A DNA stretch of 6,731 nt from Oscillospiraceae bacterium (GCA_019423445.1 JAHZBJ010000030.1:11511-18241); one strand, 5' to 3'. Shown: positions 1-5,800, numbered from the stretch's first letter. Translations and numbers: made by a program. The notes: generated by a model not told the origin, from the sequence alone.

Positions 1-864
1 GTGGACCGTTCCGCTGAAGCCAAGGAGAGCGGCGGGGAGGATGAAAACGGCGCCGGGGACCAGGGAATGATGTTCGGCTACGCTTGCGACGAGACCCCTG
101 AGCTGATGCCCCTGACCATCTCCTACGCCCACAAGCTGGCCCGGCGGCTCAGCCAGGTCCGGAAGGACGGCACCCTCCCCTACCTGCGCCCCGACGGCAA
201 GACCCAGGTAACGGCCCGGTACGAGGACGGCCGCCCGGTGGAGATCAGCACCATTGTGGTGAGCACCCAGCACAGCGAGGACGTGACCCAGGAGCAGATC
301 CGGGCCGACATCATCCGCCATGTGATTGAGCCGGTAGTCCCGGAGGAACTGCGCCGGAACTGCAAATATCTGATCAACCCCACCGGCCGCTTTGTGGTAG
401 GCGGCCCCCACGGAGACAGCGGCCTCACCGGCCGGAAGATTATCGTGGACACCTACGGCGGTTGGGGCAGCCACGGCGGCGGCGCCTTCTCCGGCAAAGA
501 CCCCACCAAGGTGGACCGCTCTGCTGCCTACGCCGCCCGCTGGGCTGCCAAGAACCTGGTTGCCGCCGGCCTCTGCCGCCGCTGCCAGATCCAGCTGGCT
601 TATGCCATTGGGGTGGCGCGGCCGGTGTCTGTCTGTGTAGACAGCTACGGTACCGGCACCGTCCCCGACGAGCTGCTGGAACAGGCGGTTGAGGCAGTGT
701 TTGACCTGCGCCCCTCCTCCATTATCCGGGATCTGGACCTGCGCCGGCCCATCTACCGCCAGCTGGCCGCCTACGGCCACATGGGCCGCACCGACCTGGA
801 TGTGGCCTGGGAGCGCACTGACCGGGTGGCGGAACTCCAAGAGTTTGTAAAGGCCCACTCCTGA
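1..864 (+). CDS. metK: S-adenosylmethionine synthetase, C-terminal part (5' end outside window)
   Basis: This enzyme makes S-adenosylmethionine from methionine and ATP in the cytoplasm, releasing phosphate and pyrophosphate. The 287 visible residues align by eye with E. coli MetK from just before the GAGDQG motif (residues 17-22) to the C-terminus. Other family signatures are the STQHSE segment, NPTGRFVVGGPHGDSGLTGRKI, and the glycine-rich phosphate loop GGGAFSGKDPTKVDRS (159-174). The family is usually about 385-400 residues, so roughly 100 N-terminal residues lie outside the window. The GTG at base 1 is therefore only a valine codon at the edge, not a start. The segment just before GAGDQG is a little longer and more acidic (ESGGEDENG) than in E. 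coli, which is a variable loop. The stop is followed after 20 bases by the acetyltransferase gene with no terminator between, so the two are probably co-transcribed. Confidence 0.97.
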   Translation: MDRSAEAKESGGEDENGAGDQGMMFGYACDETPELMPLTISYAHKLARRLSQVRKDGTLPYLRPDGKTQVTARYEDGRPVEISTIVVSTQHSEDVTQEQIRADIIRHVIEPVVPEELRRNCKYLINPTGRFVVGGPHGDSGLTGRKIIVDTYGGWGSHGGGAFSGKDPTKVDRSAAYAARWAAKNLVAAGLCRRCQIQLAYAIGVARPVSVCVDSYGTGTVPDELLEQAVEAVFDLRPSSIIRDLDLRRPIYRQLAAYGHMGRTDLDVAWERTDRVAELQEFVKAHS

Positions 865-884
865 CAGGCCGGAAAGGAGGTCCC

Positions 885-1379
885 ATGGACGGTTTTACCA
901 TCACCCCGGCACATCTCGGTGACGAGGAGGAGGTATTCCTTCTTTACCGTTCTCTGCTGGGGACCCCTGGCTGCACCTGGAACCAGGACTACCCGTCCCT
1001 GGAGTTGGTGGCCGGGGACATCGCCCGGGGTTCTCTCTACTGCCTTCGGGGACCGGAAGGGGAGCTTTGGGGGGCTGCCTCCGCAGGGGAGGATGACCCG
1101 GATATCCGCCCCCTTACCTGCTGGAACCAGGCTGCCCGGCGCAGCTGCGAACTGGCCCGGGTAGGAATCCGCAGGGATCTTCAGGGCAAGGGACTGGCTC
1201 GGGAACTGGTGCTCCACATTTTGAAAGATGCCCCCCGCCGGGGCTTCGATACCATCCGCCTTCTGGTGAGCCGGGAAAACCCCGCCGCTCTGGCCCTTTA
1301 CCGCCGCCTGGGTTTTGTCACCCGGGGGGAGGTCCGGATGTACGGGGTAGGCTGGCTCTGCCAGGAAAAAGACCTTTGA
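885..1379 (+). CDS. GNAT family N-acetyltransferase
   Basis: This is a 164-residue protein with the Gcn5-related acetyltransferase fold, expected to move an acetyl group from acetyl-CoA to an amine. The acetyl-CoA pyrophosphate-binding motif A is seen at residues 93-105 (VGIRRDLQGKGLA, fitting Q-x-x-G-x-G/A). Motif B is at 131-144 (ENPAALALYRRLGF), where the Asn and Tyr are typical. The length is normal for a single-domain GNAT. The ATG at 885 follows a very strong ribosome binding site, AAAGGAGGT (873-881), at close spacing. The gene lies directly downstream of metK and ends at the strong hairpin 1390-1429. The substrate cannot be told from sequence: the N-terminal half (residues 1-90), which normally shapes the acceptor site, has no motif I can assign. 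A RimI-like protein acetylase or a small-molecule acetylase are both possible. Confidence 0.9.
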   Translation: MDGFTITPAHLGDEEEVFLLYRSLLGTPGCTWNQDYPSLELVAGDIARGSLYCLRGPEGELWGAASAGEDDPDIRPLTCWNQAARRSCELARVGIRRDLQGKGLARELVLHILKDAPRRGFDTIRLLVSRENPAALALYRRLGFVTRGEVRMYGVGWLCQEKDL

Positions 1380-1389
1380 TTTTACAGCA

Positions 1390-1429
1390 AAAAGGCCCTC
1401 CAATGGCTGAAGCCATTGGAGGGCCTTTT
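1390..1429. terminator. Bidirectional rho-independent terminator
   Basis: A perfect 18-bp inverted repeat (arms 1390-1407 and 1412-1429) with a TGAA tetraloop. The outer four pairs are A:T, so the hairpin ends in TTTT when read from either strand. It starts 10 bases after the stop of the acetyltransferase gene (+) and lies 26 bases after the stop of the convergent small membrane protein gene (-), so it can serve both. Confidence 0.93.
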
Positions 1430-1455
1430 GTTCCGCTGAAGGGTAGTGTCCCGGG

Positions 1456-1677
1456 TTATTCTTCTCCACTGTGATATTTTTCCCGGTAGCGCCTGGCGTT
1501 GACGATTCCGGCCCCCAGGTTGACCCAGATGTTCAGAAACTGGACCACCATGATCCATCCCAAATAAGGGCCACTGCCGCCCAAAAGGTTCCCCAGAAAG
1601 GTGACGCACCACATCCCTGCCGTGGCATACCAGAGAAGATACCACCGGGGCTCTTTTTCCGGTTTCTGCTTTCTCAT
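1456..1677 (-). CDS. Small two-helix membrane protein of unknown function
   Basis: This 73-residue protein has two hydrophobic stretches at about residues 13-33 and 38-58, joined by a short Gly/Ser/Pro turn (GGSGP). Basic residues flank both ends (R2, K3, K5, K8, R11 and R62, R63, R65, K67). By the positive-inside rule this suggests a membrane hairpin with both termini in the cytoplasm. It is rich in Trp and Tyr at the expected membrane borders. I do not recognise a family. The ATG at 1677 is preceded by a purine-rich GGGGGGAG with six bases of spacing. A good promoter lies just upstream (1701-1729), and the gene is bounded by terminators at 1390-1429 and 1753-1786, so it forms its own transcription unit. 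A reading frame in another phase over the same bases (1382-1729) lacks these signals and is a shadow. Confidence 0.72.
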   Translation of the reverse strand: MRKQKPEKEPRWYLLWYATAGMWCVTFLGNLLGGSGPYLGWIMVVQFLNIWVNLGAGIVNARRYREKYHSGEE

Positions 1678-1700
1678 CCTCTGCTCCCCCCTTCACCCCC

Positions 1701-1729
1701 ATTTTATCAGACAGAAAATGAGCGGGCAA
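1701..1729 (-). promoter_or_regulatory. Sigma-70/SigA-type promoter for the small membrane protein
   Basis: On the minus strand, TTGCCC (1729-1724) is followed by a 17-base spacer and TAAAAT (1706-1701). TGA immediately before the -10 gives an extended -10 (TGN) element. The -35 matches consensus at 4 of 6 positions and the -10 at 5 of 6. The predicted start of transcription is about 15-20 bases upstream of the ATG at 1677. This leader is just long enough for the ribosome binding site. Confidence 0.65.
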
Positions 1730-1752
1730 GTGCCCAGGGCAACCCGGACAGA

Positions 1753-1786
1753 AGAAAGCCCCCGGCAGGAATACCGGGGGCTTTCT
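1753..1786 (-). terminator. Rho-independent terminator of the oxaloacetate decarboxylase operon
   Basis: A 13-bp GC-rich inverted repeat (1753-1765 with 1774-1786) closes on an 8-base loop. On the minus strand it is followed by a pyrimidine-rich run (CTTTCTTCTGT). It lies 16 bases after the stop codon of oadB, the expected place for the end of the operon. Confidence 0.88.
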
Positions 1787-1802
1787 ATGTAAAAACCAGG
1801 AA

Positions 1803-2984
1803 TTATTTGCCGAACATCAGCAGCAGGAAGCCTGCGGCCACGGCGGAGCCGATCACGCCGGCCACGTTGGGGCCCATGGCGTGCATCAGCAGGAAGTTGG
1901 TGGGGTTGGCCTTGCGGCCTTCCACCTGGGAAACACGGGCGGCCATGGGGACGGCGGACACGCCGGCGGAGCCGATGAGGGGGTTGATCTTGCCGCCGGT
2001 GACATAGTACAGCACCTTGCCCAGCAGGACGCCGCCCACAGTGGAGAAGCAGAAGGCGAAGAGGCCCAGGGCGATGATGCCCAGCGTCTGGGGCCGGAGG
2101 AAGATCAGGCCGTCGGCGGTGGCGCCAACGGTGGTGCCCAGCATGATGGTGACGATGTTGCACAGGGCGTTCTGGGCGGTGTCGGAGAGACGCTCCACAC
2201 AGCCGGCCTCACGGAACAGGTTGCCCAGCATCAGCATACCGATCAGGGGGGCAACGGAGGGCAGCAGCAGGACGCAGAAAACGGTGACCACCACGGGGAA
2301 GATGATCTTCTCCACCTTGCTCACAGGGCGGAGCTGGGCCATCTTGGTCTCCCGCTCCTTCTTGGTGGTGAGGGCCCGCATAATGGGGGGCTGGATCAGG
2401 GGGATCAGGGCCATGTAGGAGTAGGCGGCCACGGCGATGGGAGCCAGCAGCTCCGGCGCCAGGTTGTTGGCCAGGAAGATGGCGGTGGGGCCGTCGGCGC
2501 CGCCGATGATGCCGATGGCGGCAGCCTGGGCGGCGGTGAAGAGGGGCTCACCATTCACGGTGATGACATTGCCCAGGAAGTTGGCCAGGGTGAAGGCCAC
2601 ATAGATGCCGAACTGAGCGGCAGCGCCCAGAAGCAGGCTGATGGGGTTGGCGATCAGGGGGCCGAAGTCGGTCATGGCGCCCACGCCCATGAAGATGAGG
2701 CAGGGGAAGAGGCTGGACTTGACGCCGGAGTAGATAATCCGCAACACACCGGAGTTGTACCAAGCCAGACCGTCGGCGGTGGCATCGTACATCAGCCCCG
2801 CCAGAGGGAGGTTTGCCAGCATCATGCCGAAGGCGATGGGCAGAAGGAGCAGAGGTTCAAAGCCTCTGCCGATGGCCAGGTACATCAGCACGAAGGAGAC
2901 CAGAATCATCACGGCCTGCTGCCAGGTGATGGCGGCAAAGCCGGATTCCGCAAAGGTCTGTGCAATGATTTCAAAAAAATTCAT
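1803..2984 (-). CDS. oadB: Sodium ion-translocating decarboxylase, beta subunit
   Basis: This is the membrane subunit that decarboxylates carboxybiotin and couples this to export of Na+. The 393 residues are almost all hydrophobic segments, about nine to eleven membrane helices, plus a short basic loop (TTKKERETK, 206-214). The family signature GGADGPTAIF is at 161-170, followed by SYMALIPLIQPP. Residues important in Klebsiella OadB (Asp203, Tyr229, Asn373, Gly377, Ser382, Arg389, numbering recalled) all occur here at a constant offset of 39: D164, Y190, N334, G338, S343 and R350. This is strong evidence for a working pump. The protein is shorter at the N-terminus than Klebsiella OadB (about 433), like MmdB/GcdB. 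The beta subunit alone does not tell the substrate; the adjacent OadA does. GGAGG at 2995-2999 sits 10 bases from the ATG. It is the last gene of the operon, 21 bases after the biotin carrier. Confidence 0.96.
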   Translation of the reverse strand: MNFFEIIAQTFAESGFAAITWQQAVMILVSFVLMYLAIGRGFEPLLLLPIAFGMMLANLPLAGLMYDATADGLAWYNSGVLRIIYSGVKSSLFPCLIFMGVGAMTDFGPLIANPISLLLGAAAQFGIYVAFTLANFLGNVITVNGEPLFTAAQAAAIGIIGGADGPTAIFLANNLAPELLAPIAVAAYSYMALIPLIQPPIMRALTTKKERETKMAQLRPVSKVEKIIFPVVVTVFCVLLLPSVAPLIGMLMLGNLFREAGCVERLSDTAQNALCNIVTIMLGTTVGATADGLIFLRPQTLGIIALGLFAFCFSTVGGVLLGKVLYYVTGGKINPLIGSAGVSAVPMAARVSQVEGRKANPTNFLLMHAMGPNVAGVIGSAVAAGFLLLMFGK

Positions 2985-3005
2985 ATTCTTCTTTCCTCCC
3001 CAGCA

Positions 3006-3410
3006 TCAGCCCAGGACGGCAAGAACATCGTCGGTATTCACAGTGCTTCCCTTGGCTACCAGCACCTGCTTGACGGTGCCGTCCACAGGGGCCACGATGT
3101 CGTTTTCCATCTTCATGGCTTCCAGCACGATAACCACGTCGCCAGCCTTAACAGCGGTTCCAACAGGAGCCTTGACGGCGAGGACGGTGCCGGGCATGGG
3201 GGCTACCACCTTGGCGCCGTCAGCAGGAGCGGCAGCGGGGGCAGCGGCAGGAGCAGGAGCGGCAGCGGGGGCAGCCACAGGAGCAGGAGCGGCCACAGGG
3301 GCGGGAGCAGCCACAGGGGCAGCAGCCACAGTGGTGTTCAGGATCTCGGCCTGAGTTTCGGTAACATCCACCTCATAGTTCTTGCCATTCAGAGTCACAA
3401 CGTATTTCAT
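3006..3410 (-). CDS. Free-standing biotin carrier protein of the decarboxylase (MmdC/GcdC-like)
   Basis: This 134-residue protein carries the biotin that shuttles CO2 between OadA and OadB. It has a short N-terminal beta region (1-27, MKYVVTLNGKNYEVDV), a flexible Ala/Pro linker (about 29-63), and a C-terminal biotinyl domain (66-134). The biotinylation motif EAMKMEN is at 97-103, so K100 is the modified lysine. It stands 34 residues from the end, as is usual. The preceding APMPGTV segment is also typical. In Klebsiella OadA this domain is fused to the C-terminus of the alpha subunit; here it is a separate gene, as in Veillonella methylmalonyl-CoA decarboxylase. I chose the ATG at 3410 rather than a TTG at 3428 because GAGGAGG (3420-3426) stands 9 bases before it. 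That site overlaps the oadG stop codon, which suggests translational coupling. Confidence 0.93.
   Translation of the reverse strand: MKYVVTLNGKNYEVDVTETQAEILNTTVAAAPVAAPAPVAAPAPVAAPAAAPAPAAAPAAAPADGAKVVAPMPGTVLAVKAPVGTAVKAGDVVIVLEAMKMENDIVAPVDGTVKQVLVAKGSTVNTDDVLAVLG
3222..3326 (-). repeat. Tandem-repeat DNA encoding the Ala/Pro linker of the biotin carrier
   Basis: Bases 3222-3245 and 3252-3275 are identical over 24 bases, with a period of 30 bases (10 codons). A third, degenerate copy begins at 3282 with its first 12 bases unchanged. The repeat encodes Ala-Pro-rich segments of the linker between the N-terminal region and the biotinyl domain. Whole-codon repeats of this kind can change in copy number by slippage without breaking the frame. 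Confidence 0.8.
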
Positions 3411-3419
3411 GATGATTTT

Positions 3420-3426
3420 CCTCCTC
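3420..3426 (-). promoter_or_regulatory. Ribosome binding site that fixes the biotin carrier start
   Basis: GAGGAGG on the minus strand ends 9 bases before the ATG at 3410 and overlaps the TGA stop of oadG (3425-3427). It would lie inside the coding region if the upstream TTG at 3428 were used, so it favours the shorter protein. Confidence 0.8.
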
Positions 3427-3886
3427 AATCAACTTTTTTAATGGAATTGAAGCTCAGGCGCTCCAGGGGAATTCCTTTTTCCTTACTGACGGCTGCCATA
3501 ACCTCCCGGGCAGTGGCTTCATCCAGACCCTCCAGGATCACGGGGGCAGCCTTGATGGAACGGAAAGAGAGACGGTTCAGGGGAATACCGGACTTCTGGC
3601 TCACAATGGCCATGATAACAGCGGCGGACCGCTCATCCACCCCTTCCAGCAACACGCCGGGGACCACCGGGGCGGCAGGGGCTGCCTGAGGGGCAGCTGG
3701 AGCCGCAGCCGGAGCGGGGGCCGCCGGGGCCTCAGCTTTTTTTCTTCCCGTTACTGTGCCGAGAACCTTGGAAAGGACGATGATCATCAGAGCCAGCGCA
3801 ATCAGCTCCATGAACACCACCAGCATTCCAATACCGGAAAGCAACAGGGACTCGCCGAAGGTAAGCAATACCTTGTCAGAAATCAT
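3425..3886 (-). CDS. oadG: Gamma-type membrane anchor subunit with duplicated C-terminal module
   Basis: This 153-residue protein anchors and assembles the decarboxylase complex. It has a short N-terminus, one long membrane helix (about 13-41), the basic stop GRKK (47-50), an Ala/Pro linker (about 51-77), and a soluble tail. This layout is that of OadG/MmdD subunits, with one difference. The tail consists of two copies of a 35-residue module, 78-112 and 116-150, aligning without gaps and identical at 22 of 35 positions by my count. Each copy runs from LEG-x-DE through a helix to GIPL-x-RLSF-x-SIK. As I recall the family, gamma and delta subunits carry a single short helical tail of this type that touches the alpha subunit. 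The ATG at 3886 has GAGGAGGG (3896-3903) 9 bases upstream. The gene starts 22 bases after oadA and its end overlaps the leader of the biotin carrier gene. Confidence 0.87.
   Translation of the reverse strand: MISDKVLLTFGESLLLSGIGMLVVFMELIALALMIIVLSKVLGTVTGRKKAEAPAAPAPAAAPAAPQAAPAAPVVPGVLLEGVDERSAAVIMAIVSQKSGIPLNRLSFRSIKAAPVILEGLDEATAREVMAAVSKEKGIPLERLSFNSIKKVD
3437..3541 (-). repeat. OadG tail module, copy 2
   Basis: Encodes residues 116-150 of OadG. The nucleotide sequence is still visibly similar to copy 1 (3551-3655), for example in the stretch encoding GIPL-x-RLSF, so the duplication is not only an amino-acid-level resemblance. The two copies are offset by 114 bases (38 codons). Confidence 0.82.
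3551..3655 (-). repeat. OadG tail module, copy 1
   Basis: Encodes residues 78-112 of OadG, directly after the Ala/Pro linker. It aligns without gaps with copy 2. The differences fall mostly in the helical middle (RSAAVI versus ATAREV, QKS versus KEK), while both ends of the module are nearly identical. Confidence 0.82.
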
Positions 3887-3908
3887 GTGCGAAAACCCTC
3901 CTCATAGT

Positions 3909-5288
3909 TCACTGGATTTGCTTAACAGCATAGCTGTAAGTGTTCTTTTCCTTAGCCTCCCGCTTGTCGAAGAACGCTTCCGCCTGGGCAGGGAAAGCGA
4001 TGTAAGACAGCACATCTTCCTCGCTGCGGGCCTTGGCGCCGATTTCAGCCTTGGCCTTCTCGAAGCCGGGCTCCAGGGTATCGGCAAAGCGGCCGGTGAT
4101 CACAGGCTCGTCGCCCAGGATCTTCTTGCGGACTTCCTCATTGATCTTGCCGGGGGCCTGGCCGTACTCGCCCCGGAGGTAGGACTTGATCTCCTTGGAG
4201 ACGTTCTTGTACCGCTCGCCGGCCAGAACGTTGGCAGTGGCCTGAACACCCACCATCTGGCTCATGGGAGTCACAAGGGGAGGATAGCCCAGGTCCTCAC
4301 GGACACGGGGGGTCTCTGCCAGCACTTCAGGAAGCTTATCCAGCTTTTTCTGGGCGGTGAGCTGAGCCACCAGGTTGGAAAGCATCCCGCCGGGGACCTG
4401 ATAAACCAGGGCGTCGGTGTCGGTAGCCATTACCACGGGGTTCAGCTGGCCGCTCTTGAGGTACTCCGCCTGGATAGGTTTGAAGAAGTCGTTGACCGCC
4501 TTCACCGCCTTGTCGTTCAGGTCGACCTCGAAGCCGGCCTGGCGCAGCATGTAGGCCATGGTCTCGGTGGGGGGCTGGCTGGTGCCGCCGGAGAAGCTGG
4601 AGATGGCGGTGTCGATAACGTCGGCGCCGGCTTCAGCAGCCTTCAGCAGGGTGGCGGTGCCCAAACCGGTGGTGCTGTGGGTATGTACCACTACCGGGAG
4701 CTTTACCTCTTCCTTCAGGGCCTTGACCAGATCATAGGCCTCGGTGGGACCCATAATGCCGGCCATGTCCTTGATGGCAATGGTGGAAACACCCATGTCC
4801 TTCATCTGCTTGCCCACTTTGACATAGCTCTCCAGGTTGTGGATGGGGCTGATGGTGAAGCAGATGGCGCCGGAGGCGATGGCGCCCCGCTTAATGGTCT
4901 CATCCACCGCCACTTCGATGTTGCGCATGTCGTTGAGGGCGTCGAAGATGCGGATGATGTCCATGCCGTTTTCCACCGATTTGGCAACAAAGCGGCGGAC
5001 CACGTCGTCGGGATAGTGCTTGTAGCCCAGGAGGTTCTGGCCTCTCAGCAGCATCTGGAGCTTGGTGTTGGGGCAGGCCTTGCGGATCTTCCGCAGCCGC
5101 TCCCAGGGGTCTTCATTCAGGTAGCGCAGGCAGGAGTCGAAGGTGGCTCCGCCCCAGCACTCCAGAGAATAGTAACCGGCCTTGTCCAGCTCCCCAAGAA
5201 TGGGTTCGAACTTGGAGAACGGGAGGCGGGTGGCGATGAGGGATTGGTTCGCATCCCGGAGGATGGTCTCCGTAAACTGTATTTTCAT
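3909..5288 (-). CDS. oadA: Oxaloacetate decarboxylase alpha subunit, carboxyltransferase only (no biotin domain)
   Basis: This cytoplasmic subunit moves the carboxyl group of oxaloacetate to biotin, leaving pyruvate. The 459 residues comprise the TIM-barrel carboxyltransferase domain (about 1-270) and the conserved carboxylase domain (about 277-450). The active-site TILRDANQS motif is at 8-16 and ECWGGATFD at 43-51. Metal and catalytic residues known from Klebsiella OadA (Asp17, Lys178, His207, His209, numbering recalled) match D12, K173, H202 and H204 at a constant offset of five. The protein stops where Klebsiella OadA (about 596 residues) continues into its linker and biotinyl domain; that domain is encoded separately at 3006-3410. 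I chose the ATG at 5288 because GGAGGTG (5294-5300) precedes it. A GTG at 5330 would add 14 residues unlike the family. The barrel belongs to the pyruvate carboxylase/OadA type, not the acyl-CoA type, so methylmalonyl- or glutaconyl-CoA decarboxylase is unlikely. A pyruvate carboxylase subunit B role is the main alternative, but the linked oadB argues against it. Confidence 0.94.
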   Translation of the reverse strand: MKIQFTETILRDANQSLIATRLPFSKFEPILGELDKAGYYSLECWGGATFDSCLRYLNEDPWERLRKIRKACPNTKLQMLLRGQNLLGYKHYPDDVVRRFVAKSVENGMDIIRIFDALNDMRNIEVAVDETIKRGAIASGAICFTISPIHNLESYVKVGKQMKDMGVSTIAIKDMAGIMGPTEAYDLVKALKEEVKLPVVVHTHSTTGLGTATLLKAAEAGADVIDTAISSFSGGTSQPPTETMAYMLRQAGFEVDLNDKAVKAVNDFFKPIQAEYLKSGQLNPVVMATDTDALVYQVPGGMLSNLVAQLTAQKKLDKLPEVLAETPRVREDLGYPPLVTPMSQMVGVQATANVLAGERYKNVSKEIKSYLRGEYGQAPGKINEEVRKKILGDEPVITGRFADTLEPGFEKAKAEIGAKARSEEDVLSYIAFPAQAEAFFDKREAKEKNTYSYAVKQIQ

Positions 5289-5293
5289 ACGTA

Positions 5294-5300
5294 CACCTCC
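5294..5300 (-). promoter_or_regulatory. Ribosome binding site that fixes the oadA start
   Basis: GGAGGTG on the minus strand, five bases before the ATG at 5288. It lies downstream of the alternative GTG at 5330, so it supports the shorter product beginning MKIQFTET. Confidence 0.85.
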
Positions 5301-5333
5301 ATATTTATTTGAAACCGAAATTTCACCCACTAT

Positions 5334-5362
5334 ATCTTAACCCAAGGGGTGAACTTTTGCAA
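5334..5362 (-). promoter_or_regulatory. Candidate promoter of the oxaloacetate decarboxylase operon
   Basis: On the minus strand TTGCAA (5362-5357), a 17-base spacer and TAAGAT (5339-5334) each match consensus at 4 of 6 positions. This predicts a leader of about 40 bases before oadA. A TATAGT at 5334-5329 is an alternative -10 without a good -35. Another possibility further upstream is TTGACT (5447-5442) with TGTAAC at 18 bases. The sequence alone does not decide between these. Confidence 0.33.
5349..5361 (-). repeat. Inverted 13-base element, copy near oadA
   Basis: Read on the minus strand this is TGCAAAAGTTCAC. It matches 12 of 13 bases of an element on the plus strand at 5467-5479, so the two face each other in inverted orientation with about 105 bases between. 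This copy overlaps the candidate -35 region of oadA. A regulator binding site is possible but unproven. Confidence 0.4.
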
Positions 5363-5426
5363 GTTTTTTCTTCCTCTTCCAGCAAAACAAAAAGATTTTT
5401 TAGGGTTTTCGGGAGAAGTTACAATT

Positions 5427-5448
5427 ATTGACTTTGTTCTTAGTCAAT
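5427..5448. repeat. Short dyad ATTGACT-N8-AGTCAAT
   Basis: Perfect 7-base arms (5427-5433 and 5442-5448) around 8 bases. Each arm contains TTGACT, a near-consensus -35 hexamer, on opposite strands. The symmetry would fit a dimeric regulator, but arms this short can arise by chance in AT-rich DNA. Confidence 0.35.
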
Positions 5449-5466
5449 TTTCCCAATGCCACAATC

Positions 5467-5479
5467 TGCAAAAGTGCAC
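5467..5479 (+). repeat. Inverted 13-base element, distal copy
   Basis: TGCAAAAGTGCAC on the plus strand, differing at one base from the element at 5349-5361 on the minus strand. It includes the palindrome GTGCAC. Confidence 0.4.
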
Positions 5480-5720
5480 AAATAAAAAATCTAATTTTCA
5501 TGCACTATTGTGATTGTCAAAATTGTTTTCCGAGAGAATAATCTTCGAGTTATAGGCCGCATAATTGTATTGAAATACATCCATTCGTTTTTTCTGTTTC
5601 TCACTTCTCCTTGAACATCCCTCTTTCATCAAAGCAGGAAGTGACACTCCTTATTCCGTTTTTTCATATATTTTCACTCTTCCACCTTCTTTTTGCTGCC
5701 ATTATTCATGGAATATTTAC

Positions 5721-5748
5721 TTGACCCTTATGGGCAAGATGTTAAAAT
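5721..5748 (+). promoter_or_regulatory. Sigma-70/SigA-type promoter for the lipoprotein gene
   Basis: TTGACC (5721-5726, 5 of 6 matches), a 16-base spacer and TAAAAT (5743-5748, 5 of 6 matches). The predicted transcript starts near 5755, about 58 bases before the start codon, so the leader includes the GC-rich hairpin 5760-5784. Confidence 0.65.
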
Positions 5749-5759
5749 TGTAATGGCAC

Positions 5760-5784
5760 TCCGCCGCCTGGCACGGCCGGCGGA
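5760..5784 (+). promoter_or_regulatory. GC-rich leader hairpin upstream of the lipoprotein gene
   Basis: Bases 5760-5768 pair with 5775-5784 (nine pairs with C5777 bulged), closing on the six-base loop TGGCAC. It would form almost at the 5' end of the predicted transcript. A T-run follows at 5796-5800, but about 11 bases after the stem, too far for a standard terminator. A role in RNA stability or attenuation is possible. Confidence 0.45.
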
Positions 5785-5800
5785 AAATCCCTCTGTTTTT

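Noticed and set aside
771..1469. Minus-strand open frame of 232 codons over the acetyltransferase gene and terminator
   Set aside because: It overlaps metK, the acetyltransferase with clear GNAT motifs, and a perfect terminator hairpin, and its translation shows no conserved pattern.
3411..3428. TTG start for the biotin carrier (3428)
   Set aside because: The ribosome binding site GAGGAGG would fall inside the coding region, while the ATG at 3410 is correctly spaced and gives a typical N-terminus.
1881..3689. Long plus-strand open frame of 602 codons opposite oadB, the biotin carrier and oadG
   Set aside because: It is antisense to well-supported genes with conserved motifs, and its His/Gly/Gln-rich translation reflects the complement of Ala/Pro/Gly-rich GC-biased codons. 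It has no family resemblance.
3756..5312. Plus-strand open frame of 518 codons opposite oadA
   Set aside because: It mirrors the oadA coding strand, with a Val/Gly/His-biased translation and no ribosome binding site. oadA has complete catalytic motifs.
5289..5330. Longer oadA start at a GTG (5330)
   Set aside because: The ATG at 5288 has a strong ribosome binding site and gives the usual MKIQFTET-like start. The 14 extra residues resemble nothing in the family.
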